Shown here: positions 37,394-44,266 of the stretch, one piece after another
Layout: every line of letters starts with the position of its first letter
Numbering within the stretch: the stretch's first letter is position 1
Assembly: GCA_963730785.1 (NCBI GenBank)
Contig: CAVSTF010000010.1
Location: 124,001-188,000 of the forward strand
Length of the DNA stretch: 64,000 nt
Direction of reading: 5' to 3'
Origin: Bog-473 sp963730785
GTDB lineage: Bacteria > Actinomycetota > Acidimicrobiia > Acidimicrobiales > RAAP-2
Translations under genes and position numbers: made by a program
Notes under the pieces: generated by a model
The model's input: the letters and a program-made list of their open reading frames with translations, nothing else
Databases searched by the model: none
Told to the model about the DNA's origin: nothing

Positions 37394-37829
37394 GACCAAG
37401 TTCCGCCATTGGCGATCGCTCAGCGACGGCTTCACCGTGTCGCTGGTCATCGTCGGCCCCTCGTTTCTCTTCGAGGAGTTGTGGCGGGGTCGCCCCCTCA
37501 TCGATCAGCCCGGGAGCCTCTGGCTGGTGCCCGGGGCCATCATGGCCATCGGCTTCTTCGTCGGCGGCGGCATCGGTGGCCGTCATCGCAAACAGGCTGC
37601 CGGTGCCTTCCAGCAGGGTCTGTTGGTGGCCGCCCTGACCCTGATCCTCATCTTCATGGCGGACATCATCCGCCGGGTCGTCCTCCATCAGGCCCTCACC
37701 ATTGAGATCATCGGGCTGTGGTTCGCCGCCGCCGCCGGGGGGCTGCTGGTCAGTGGACTCGGCGCCCTCTCGGCCCGCCGCCGTCGGCGCCGGGCTCGCT
37801 ACCGGGCCCAGGTGGACCGGGTGGTGTAG
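37383..37829 (+). CDS. Small polytopic membrane protein coupled to the lasso B2 gene
   Basis: 148 residues with about four hydrophobic segments: VSLVIVGPSFLFEELW, LVPGAIMAIGFFVGGGI, LLVAALTLILIFMADII and IIGLWFAAAAGGLLVSGLGA. It has a strongly basic C-terminus (RRRRRRARYRAQ). I recognise no family. The ATG overlaps the B2 stop by 11 bases, so its translation is probably coupled to B2. It might be an export or immunity accessory of the lasso system, or a general membrane protein that merely follows. Confidence 0.75.
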   Translation: MATETKFRHWRSLSDGFTVSLVIVGPSFLFEELWRGRPLIDQPGSLWLVPGAIMAIGFFVGGGIGGRHRKQAAGAFQQGLLVAALTLILIFMADIIRRVVLHQALTIEIIGLWFAAAAGGLLVSGLGALSARRRRRRARYRAQVDRVV

Positions 37830-37836
37830 CTGCTCG

Positions 37837-38439
37837 CTACACCGATTGCTTACGCACCCGCAGAAGGCCCGACACCCGGTGGCGGATGAACATGAAGACG
37901 AGATACACCAACGCCAGGCCGAACAAGCTGGCGACGACCCAGGACGTGACGTTGGAGACGCTGGTCGGCGACCCGTTGAGTAGCCCGCTCGAACCGCCCT
38001 GGTTGATCGGCACCCGCAAGGTGTCGTACACGTGTGCGTTCGACGCGTTGTTGCCGGTCCCGATCACGTCATTGATGCCGTAGCCGACCTTCGCCGGCGC
38101 ACTGCCATTGATGGACAGCAGGTGGCCGACCACCCGACCGTCGAAGGTGACGCATCCCTGTTGATTGGCGATCTGCGATCCCTCGTCCGCCGCCGCACCG
38201 CTGACCGCCACCACGCTGAAGTTGACGGGCGAGAGCGGGGAGAAGCCGCACAGGGTGCCGAGGAACTCGCCGAGGGGCGCCACGGCCGGACTGGTGGCGG
38301 TGCCGCCGGGCGGCACGGTGGTCGACAACTTTGAGGTCGGGGTCGTTACCGCGGCTCCCGCGGCGCCAGCGCTACCCCCGAGGCACAGCGCAGTCAGCAA
38401 TATCAGTGAGCCGAGGCGAGTGGGCATACTGCGACGCAT
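37837..38439 (-). CDS. Secreted, C-terminally membrane-anchored protein of unknown function
   Basis: 200 residues from the ATG at 38439. A signal peptide (LGSLILLTALCLGGSAGAAG) is followed by a Thr/Pro-rich linker, an exported domain with two Cys residues (GTLCGFSPLSP and NQQGCVTFDGRV) and a C-terminal membrane segment (WVVASLFGLALVYLVFMFI) ending in a basic tail, like a cell-surface anchor. It has no recognised domain. It follows the glycosylphosphotransferase gene by 13 bases on the same strand, so it may be co-transcribed and act at the cell surface. Confidence 0.75.
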   Translation of the reverse strand: MRRSMPTRLGSLILLTALCLGGSAGAAGAAVTTPTSKLSTTVPPGGTATSPAVAPLGEFLGTLCGFSPLSPVNFSVVAVSGAAADEGSQIANQQGCVTFDGRVVGHLLSINGSAPAKVGYGINDVIGTGNNASNAHVYDTLRVPINQGGSSGLLNGSPTSVSNVTSWVVASLFGLALVYLVFMFIRHRVSGLLRVRKQSV

Positions 38440-38452
38440 CGTACGACAGCGA

Positions 38453-40015
38453 TCAGTACGCGCCGGTACCTCGCGCCATGGTTTTCGGCGTTTCCCACAT
38501 GATCTTGAGGTCCCACCACAGTGACCAGCTGGCCACGTAGAGATAGTCCAGTTGCACCAGGTCGCTGCGGGACAAGTCGTTGCGACCGGAGACCTGCCAG
38601 AGGCCGGTGATCCCGGGACGAACATCGAAGCGACGGGTGCCCCAACCGGCGACGCCCGATTCCTCCGGAATGAACGGTCGAGGTCCGACCACGGACATGT
38701 CACCCTTGAAAACGCTGATGAATTGGGGGATTTCGTCGATACCGGTCCGCCGCAACAGGGCGCCGAGCCGGGTGATGCGGAACGTCTCGTCGGCCTTGCC
38801 GTGGAGTTCGTGCAATGGTCGGTGCTCGTCGTCCTCCTCGACCACCCGTGGGTAGCGCTCGTCGGCGGCCCGCTCGACCTTCATGGAGCGGAACTTGGTC
38901 ACCTTGAACGGCACCTTGCCCCGGCCCAGTCGGGTCTGGGTAAAGAAGACCGGCCCCGGCGAGCTCAGCTTCACGCCGATGGCCACCAGAATGAACAGGG
39001 GAGAGGTCAACAAGAGGAACAGGCTGCTGATGGCGATGTCGAAGGCGCGCTTCATGCACTGGTCCCAAATGCTCAGGTGCGGTCGGGCGATCTCTAGGAA
39101 GGGCATGCCGGAGAGGTCGGTGAGCCGGGAGCGCCAACTCACCAGCTCGTAGAAGCGGGGCACCATGGCGATGTGCACCGAGTCCTGCAACTGGCGATAC
39201 GTGTTGAGCGATTCCGTGGTCACGTGATTGGGTGACGCCACCAGAAGGCGATCGACCTCAAGCTCGTTGCACAAGCGCGGGAGATCGGACACCCGCCCGA
39301 TGGCCTCGGGGTCGAACTCGTCGCTGTCGGTGGCCCGGCCGATCAGCGTCATGCCCTTGTCCTGGCGAACGCTCAACATGATGCGATCGGTCATTTTGCC
39401 GCTGCCGACCACCAACACGCGTGTGGTGGCCATGGCGCGCAGGAAGTAGCGCAACACCATGCGACCAACGGTGATGACAAAGATGCCGACGATCACCTCC
39501 ATCACCAGTTGCGTGGCGATTGGTTCTTGCGCGCCGAAGACCGAGTGCAAGAACGCGCCGACACCCAGCGCCAGCACACAACCGGAACCCACACCGAAAC
39601 TGAGCTCGCGAATTTCGAGGAACGCACTCGGCTGCAATCGACGGTGCGTGGTCCGGTACATCCCGCCGAGAGCGAGCGCGACCAGCACGGCAATCGGGAA
39701 CAGGCTGTCGACCTGCGCGTTCTTCCAGACCAGATGGATGCTGTTCGATTGCACGGTCGATGCCCTCGAGAGCACGATCAGCGCCAACGGGATGGTCAGG
39801 CAGGTGCAGATGAAATCGGCACACACCTGGATGAGGGCCAATTCCCGATCGGTAATGGAGTGGCGACGACCGCGGGCAGACCGGGCCACGAGCGACGGTT
39901 CGTGGAGCACGGCAGGGACGGCAAAGTTTTGGGGCGACACGGTTGCGTTCGCCGCCGTTGACTCCACACTTTCGACCCGCTGGTTGAAGATGCTCACACT
40001 GCTCCCCAACGCCAA
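38453..40015 (-). CDS. Polyprenyl glycosylphosphotransferase (initiating sugar-1-P transferase)
   Basis: 520 residues. The N-terminal half has four or five membrane segments and a CoA-binding-like domain (TTRVLVVGSGKMTDRIML). The C-terminal catalytic domain has KRAFDIAISSLFLLLTSPLF, the cytoplasmic motif RLGRGKVPFKVTKFRSMKVE, and TGIDEIPQFISVFKGDMSVV with GPRPF. It transfers a sugar-1-phosphate to undecaprenyl phosphate and so starts the repeating unit for the locus on the left. The frame starts at a TTG at 40015; a GTG at 39997 behind GGGGAG is an alternative. The frame is intact. Confidence 0.93.
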   Translation of the reverse strand: MALGSSVSIFNQRVESVESTAANATVSPQNFAVPAVLHEPSLVARSARGRRHSITDRELALIQVCADFICTCLTIPLALIVLSRASTVQSNSIHLVWKNAQVDSLFPIAVLVALALGGMYRTTHRRLQPSAFLEIRELSFGVGSGCVLALGVGAFLHSVFGAQEPIATQLVMEVIVGIFVITVGRMVLRYFLRAMATTRVLVVGSGKMTDRIMLSVRQDKGMTLIGRATDSDEFDPEAIGRVSDLPRLCNELEVDRLLVASPNHVTTESLNTYRQLQDSVHIAMVPRFYELVSWRSRLTDLSGMPFLEIARPHLSIWDQCMKRAFDIAISSLFLLLTSPLFILVAIGVKLSSPGPVFFTQTRLGRGKVPFKVTKFRSMKVERAADERYPRVVEEDDEHRPLHELHGKADETFRITRLGALLRRTGIDEIPQFISVFKGDMSVVGPRPFIPEESGVAGWGTRRFDVRPGITGLWQVSGRNDLSRSDLVQLDYLYVASWSLWWDLKIMWETPKTMARGTGAY

Positions 40016-40041
40016 TAAAGGCGATCCCTGGTGGGTGGAAG

Positions 40042-40070
40042 ATTATTGCCCACAAAATGACAACGACCAA
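40042..40070 (-). promoter_or_regulatory. Candidate sigma-70-type promoter for the glycosylphosphotransferase gene
   Basis: On the minus strand, TTGGTC (40070-40065) and AATAAT (40047-40042) are separated by 17 bases, about 30 bases before the earliest start. The -10 matches consensus at five of six positions. The surrounding 40016-40197 gap is AT-rich and has no gene. Confidence 0.55.
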
Positions 40071-40197
40071 GTATCTCTAACCTGGCGAGACAATTCGACC
40101 ACTTAGAACGCGTTTCACCCTTTGGTGCCTAAAAATTCACCCTCGCGTTCTTGCTACGAGCGTTGCCCATCTCAATCAAACGTTCGTTACGGCAAGC

Positions 40198-40983
40198 TCA
40201 GTGCGCACCCACGGCATGCACGCCGCCATCGACGTGGAGGATCTCGCCGGTGGTCATGGGCAACAGGTCGCTGAACAACGCGATGCACGCCTTGGCCACC
40301 ACATCGGAATCGTGAATGTCCCAACCGAGCGGTGCCCGATCGGCCCACGTGTCCTCGAAGGCGGAGAAGCCGGGAATGGATTTGGCGGCCATGGTGCGCA
40401 CGGGGCCGGCCGCCACCAAGTTGACACGGATGCCGGCGGGGCCCAACTCCTTGGCCAAATACCGGGACAGCGATTCGAGTCCGGCCTTGGCCACACCCAT
40501 CCAGTCGTAGACGGGCCAGGCCACGGTGGCATCGAAGTCGAGGCCCACGACGGAGGCACCCCCATCGGCTCCGGCGGCCGCCAACAGCGGTCGAAACGCC
40601 TCCACCAATGCCTTGAGCGAGTACGTCGATACGTTGAGCGCCACCGACACCTCCTCCCACCCCGCCGCAAACATCCCGCTGCCCAGACATTCCGGTGGGG
40701 CGAAGCCGATGGCATGCAGCAGCCCGTCCATTCGATCCCAGCGCGAGGCCAGCTCGGCGCCCGCGGCCGCCAGCTGCTCGGGCGAGGTGACATCGATCTC
40801 GAGCACATCGACATCGGCCGAGATCTTGCGAGCCGTGCGCTTGGTCAACGACAACGCCCGGCCGGCGCCGGACAGGACGATCTCCGCCCCTTCCTCCTGC
40901 GCTCGCTTGGCCACGGCGAACGCCAGCGAGGCGTCGGTCAGTACACCGGTGATCAAGAGGCGCTTTCCAGCGAGGAGTCCCAT
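40198..40983 (-). CDS. fabI: Enoyl-[ACP] reductase, InhA/FabI-like
   Basis: 261 residues. MGLLAGKRLLITGVLTDASL is the typical FabI/InhA start with a modified glycine-rich NADH site. HAIGFAPPECLGSG, the catalytic YDWMGVAKAG (Tyr-x6-Lys) and LVAAGPVRTMAAKSIPGF follow. It carries out the last reduction step of type II fatty-acid elongation in the cytoplasm. It starts at ATG 40983, divergently from the F420 reductase gene only 31 bases away. Confidence 0.93.
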   Translation of the reverse strand: MGLLAGKRLLITGVLTDASLAFAVAKRAQEEGAEIVLSGAGRALSLTKRTARKISADVDVLEIDVTSPEQLAAAGAELASRWDRMDGLLHAIGFAPPECLGSGMFAAGWEEVSVALNVSTYSLKALVEAFRPLLAAAGADGGASVVGLDFDATVAWPVYDWMGVAKAGLESLSRYLAKELGPAGIRVNLVAAGPVRTMAAKSIPGFSAFEDTWADRAPLGWDIHDSDVVAKACIALFSDLLPMTTGEILHVDGGVHAVGAH

Positions 40984-41014
40984 AGCGCTCACGACCATAT
41001 GCGACAGTAGGGGC

Positions 41015-41665
41015 GTGCACGTGGGAATTCTTGGTGGGACAGGCCCGGCTGGGCGAGGAGTGGCGGTTCGGTTGGCCCAGGCGGGAGTCCAGGTCACCCT
41101 GGGTTCTCGTGAGGCCGAGCGAGCGCAAACCGTGGCGGCGGAGGTGGTGGCCAAGTGGCCGGCCTTGACGCTCGACATTCGTGGCGCTGACAACGAGGGC
41201 GCGGCGTCGGCCGACATCGTGGTGCTGGCCACACCCTGGGACAGCGCCATCGCCACCGTGAAGGCGCTCAAGGAGCCGCTGGCCGGCAAGGTCGTCATCT
41301 CCATGGCCAATGCGTTGGTCAAGGAAGGTCGCGAGATGTTGGCTTTGGTGCCGCCGCGGGGCTCCGTGGCTGCCGCCGTACAGGCGGCCTTGCCTGACTC
41401 TCTAATTGCAGCTGCCTTCCACCACCTGCCGGCCTCGGAAATGGAGAACCTGGAGTCGGGGTTGGAAGCTGACGTGCTGGTCTGCTCCGATCACCCGTCG
41501 GCGGCCGAGGCCACTATCGAGCTGACCGATCTGATGGCGGGTCTGCGTCCACTCAACGCCGGGAGCCTGAGCCAGGCGGCGGCCATCGAGGCGTTCACCG
41601 CCGTCTGCATCACCTTGAACATCCGCCACAAGGCCCACTCGACCGTTCGGATGTCTGGTCTGTAG
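41015..41665 (+). CDS. npdG: F420H2-dependent NADP reductase (NpdG-like)
   Basis: 216 residues. The Rossmann motif VGILGGTGPAGRGVAVRLAQ and the NADP-specific VTLGSREAERAQTVA are characteristic of F420:NADP oxidoreductases, as are VVLATPWDSAIATVKAL and FTAVCITLNIRHKAH at the end. It couples coenzyme F420 to NADPH in the cytoplasm. The start may be the GTG at 41015 or the GTG at 41021; AGGGG lies close upstream and suits the second better. The gene is 2 bases before mshC. Confidence 0.85.
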   Translation: MHVGILGGTGPAGRGVAVRLAQAGVQVTLGSREAERAQTVAAEVVAKWPALTLDIRGADNEGAASADIVVLATPWDSAIATVKALKEPLAGKVVISMANALVKEGREMLALVPPRGSVAAAVQAALPDSLIAAAFHHLPASEMENLESGLEADVLVCSDHPSAAEATIELTDLMAGLRPLNAGSLSQAAAIEAFTAVCITLNIRHKAHSTVRMSGL

Positions 41666-41667
41666 TC

Positions 41668-42789
41668 ATGCTGCTCTACGACACCGCCCGCAAACAGATC
41701 GTCACCTTCGAGCCCGGTCCTCTGGTGACCATGTATTCCTGTGGCATCACGCCCTACGACTCGGCGCACCTGGGTCACGCCGCCGTCTATCTCTATTTCG
41801 ACATGCTGCAGCGCCGCCTGCGAGATGCCGGTCACGAGACCCGCTGCGTCCGCAATGTGACCGACGTGGACGACGACATTCTGCGCAAGTCCCGTGAGTT
41901 GGGCGTGCACTATCTGGACCTGGCGGCCGAGGAGATGGCCCGGTTCGACGCCGAAATGAGCATGCTGAACCTGTTGCCCGTCTATTCGGAGCCCCGGGCC
42001 ACCTCGGCCATTTCGGAGATCCTGTCGTTGATCGGCGACGTGCTGCAGAACGGGCACGCCTACGAATCACACGGCTCGGTCTACTTCGACGTCTCCAGCT
42101 TTCCGGAGTTCGGGCGCATCAGCGGCTACGACACGGCCCTGATGCTCGAGCTGGCCGCCGAGCACGGCGGCAATCCTGACGACCCGCACAAACGCCACCC
42201 CTTGGACTTCGTGCTGTGGCAACCCTCCCTGCCCGACGAGCCCTCCTGGGAATCGCGCTGGGGCTCGGGCCGGCCCGGTTGGCACATCGAATGTTCGGCC
42301 TTGGCCCTGCGCGAACTGGGGGAGACGATCGACATTCATGGCGGCGGACGTGACCTCGTGTTCCCGCATCACGAATGCGAGACCGCCCAATCGGAGTCGG
42401 TGACCGGCGAGCAATTCGTCAAGGTCTGGTTCCACGTCGGGCTGGTCGGCTTGGACGGCACCAAGATGTCCAAATCGCTGGGCAACCTCGTGTTCGTGGG
42501 CGAACTCTGCAAGGCCTGGGATCCGGCCGCCGTTCGCCTGGCCCTGCTGGCTCACCACTACCGGACCGACTGGGACTGGGTGACGGACAAGGACATGCCC
42601 ACCGCCTCCGCCCGACTGTCGCTCTGGCGCAGCAGCGTGGACGGCGACGGCTCGCGTGGCCTCTCCGCCGTCCGCGCCGCCCTCGATAACGATCTCGACA
42701 CCCCGGCCGCCCTCGAAGCGCTCGACAGCGAGGCGCTGGCCGGCCGTTCGGTCCTGTTGGGTGCCGAACTGCTCGGCGTGGAGCTCTAA
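41668..42789 (+). CDS. mshC: Cysteine:glucosaminyl-inositol ligase of mycothiol synthesis
   Basis: 373 residues, a cysteinyl-tRNA synthetase homologue. The N-terminus TMYSCGITPYDSAHLGHAAV, with the zinc Cys and HIGH-like HLGHA, is of MshC type, where CysS has a GPTVY pattern. WHIECSALAL and KMSKSLGN follow, and the protein lacks the CysS anticodon-binding extension (CysS is about 460). It ligates cysteine to GlcN-Ins, the third step of mycothiol synthesis. It follows the F420 reductase gene closely. Confidence 0.88.
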   Translation: MLLYDTARKQIVTFEPGPLVTMYSCGITPYDSAHLGHAAVYLYFDMLQRRLRDAGHETRCVRNVTDVDDDILRKSRELGVHYLDLAAEEMARFDAEMSMLNLLPVYSEPRATSAISEILSLIGDVLQNGHAYESHGSVYFDVSSFPEFGRISGYDTALMLELAAEHGGNPDDPHKRHPLDFVLWQPSLPDEPSWESRWGSGRPGWHIECSALALRELGETIDIHGGGRDLVFPHHECETAQSESVTGEQFVKVWFHVGLVGLDGTKMSKSLGNLVFVGELCKAWDPAAVRLALLAHHYRTDWDWVTDKDMPTASARLSLWRSSVDGDGSRGLSAVRAALDNDLDTPAALEALDSEALAGRSVLLGAELLGVEL

Positions 42790-42819
42790 CTCGCCCTCGC
42801 CCTCGCCCTCGCCCTCGCC
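42790..42819 (+). repeat. Hexanucleotide tandem repeat (CTCGCC) x5
   Basis: Five perfect copies lie immediately after the mshC stop codon and before the HNH gene. Another short tandem array lies on the other side of that gene. Confidence 0.9.
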
Positions 42820-42884
42820 GGCCAGACCCACCCCGACCCGGCCTGCCACACCCCTTGTCACACCCCTCCGTCACCATCGGATCC

Positions 42885-44138
42885 ATGTTCGTGGACGAAC
42901 TCGAGAAGATGAACTCCCAGGCCCGGTCGCTCCTCCAGGTGACCCTGGATCAAGTCCTCAGTCCCGAGGACGCTCGCCGCGCCGTGGAATCCTTCGCCGA
43001 GCTCGAGAAGATCGCTTCGTCCGGCGTGGCCCTTCTTTCGCCCCAAGTGGTGGCCAGCGGTTCGTACGCCAAGGACGGCCACGGCACCGGGGCTGATTGG
43101 CTCGGTTCGGTGACCGGCACCACTCCCTCAGCCGCCCGCAAAGCCCTCAAGGCCGCTTCGGTCGCCCAAGAATCGCCGACCATCCAAAAGGCATTGGCCG
43201 ATGGTGAGCTCTCGCAATCTGAGCTCGACCTGGTCGCCCAGGCGGCTTCCATTTCGCCCAAGGGTGAGGAGCGGTTGCTCGCACAGGTCGGCCAGGCCAG
43301 CCAGGCCGAGCTCCGTGACGAGCTCTCCAGGATGCGGGCCGAAGTCCGCAGCAAAGAAGCCGACCACGAGCAGCGGTCGCGGGTGCACCGATCCCGCCAC
43401 TGTCGCTGGCGCAAGGATCCCCACGGGGGCATCCGGGGCGAGTTTTTCTGCGACGAGGCGGCGTGGGCCCGCGTGATGCCGAGTCTCGACACTCGGGCGG
43501 TGGCCCTCCAAATGGAGGCGCATCGGGCCGGTTCTGATGAATCGTTGGACGCCTTTCGCGTGGATGCCTTGTTGGATCTCATGAGCGAGGGCGGCGCTGG
43601 CGCGGCTCCGGGCGCCATCGTGCTGGTTGATGCCGAGTCCCTTCGACAAGGCTCAATGGTGCCTGGAGGGACCTGTGAGATCGAGGGCATCGGTGTGGTC
43701 TCGGTCGAAGCCGCCACCGAGCTGGTGGGTGAAGGCAATGTGCAGTTCATCATCAAGGACGGGGTCGACATCCGAACCGTCACCTCGACTACCCGGGCCA
43801 TCCCGAAGCGAGTCGAGACGGCGCTGATCGCCCGAGACCGGGTGTGTGCCGTCCCAGGGTGCGGCGCCCGCCACGGCCTGCAGATTGACCACCGGGACAC
43901 GGACTTCGGGCATGGTGGACTCACCAAGCTCGACAATCTGGTTCGACTGTGCCGATCTCATCACGACCTCAAGACCTACGGCGGCTTCCGGCTCGAGGGA
44001 TCCGCTCCTGATTGGAAGTGGATTCGCCCGGCCACGCCTCGGTCGGCGGGCTACATCGCCCGGGCTCGGAGACTGGCGGCGATCAAGGCGAAGGCTCGGG
44101 ACGGCGGGAAGTCGCCCCGTGATCAAGCCGGACCATAA
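42885..44138 (+). CDS. DUF222-type HNH endonuclease domain protein
   Basis: 417 residues from the ATG at 42885. The long helical N-terminal part (DEL-KMNSQARSLLQ..., GELSQSELDLVAQAASISPK) resembles DUF222. The C-terminal HNH is complete: CAVPGCGARHGLQIDHRDTD, then GGLTKLDNLVRLCRSHHDLK. Genes of this family are numerous and often mobile-looking in actinobacteria (the 13E12 group in mycobacteria). It is inserted between mshC and thrS and flanked by tandem repeats. The biological role is not established; DNA binding and nicking are inferred from the domain. Confidence 0.87.
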   Translation: MFVDELEKMNSQARSLLQVTLDQVLSPEDARRAVESFAELEKIASSGVALLSPQVVASGSYAKDGHGTGADWLGSVTGTTPSAARKALKAASVAQESPTIQKALADGELSQSELDLVAQAASISPKGEERLLAQVGQASQAELRDELSRMRAEVRSKEADHEQRSRVHRSRHCRWRKDPHGGIRGEFFCDEAAWARVMPSLDTRAVALQMEAHRAGSDESLDAFRVDALLDLMSEGGAGAAPGAIVLVDAESLRQGSMVPGGTCEIEGIGVVSVEAATELVGEGNVQFIIKDGVDIRTVTSTTRAIPKRVETALIARDRVCAVPGCGARHGLQIDHRDTDFGHGGLTKLDNLVRLCRSHHDLKTYGGFRLEGSAPDWKWIRPATPRSAGYIARARRLAAIKAKARDGGKSPRDQAGP

Positions 44139-44145
44139 GGTCAGC

Positions 44146-44181
44146 CCTGCTTGCGCACCTGCTTGCGCACCTGCTTGCGCA
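44146..44181 (+). repeat. 12-base tandem repeat x3 after the HNH gene
   Basis: Three perfect copies of CCTGCTTGCGCA lie between the HNH stop and thrS. The array is bracketed by GGTCAG (44139-44144) and CTGACC (44184-44189), which can pair. Confidence 0.9.
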
Positions 44182-44191
44182 CCCTGACCTG

Positions 44192-44204
44192 CGGTAGGCC
44201 CTAC
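44192..44204 (+). other. Small hairpin-forming sequence upstream of thrS
   Basis: GGTAGGCCCTACC is a near-perfect palindrome 63 bases before the thrS start. There is no T-run after it, so it is not a clear terminator. I see no T-box leader upstream of thrS. Confidence 0.35.
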
Positions 44205-44266
44205 CCTTGTGAGTTCATATCCCCGGCGGGTCATCTCCCGTCCGGCTGAACAGGAAAGGGTGAACA

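Noticed and set aside
40526..41014. A long N-terminal extension of the F420 reductase frame
   Set aside because: It runs antisense through fabI and has no protein-like features; the Rossmann start at 41015 or 41021 is the natural N-terminus.
41668..42789. Annotation as cysteinyl-tRNA synthetase
   Set aside because: The CGITPYD and HLGHA motifs and the short length without an anticodon-binding extension fit MshC better.
42790..44181. CRISPR-like array
   Set aside because: The repeats are 6- and 12-base units placed head to tail without spacers.
44139..44266. T-box riboswitch upstream of thrS
   Set aside because: Only 128 bases are available, with tandem repeats and a small hairpin; no T-box consensus or specifier stem was seen.
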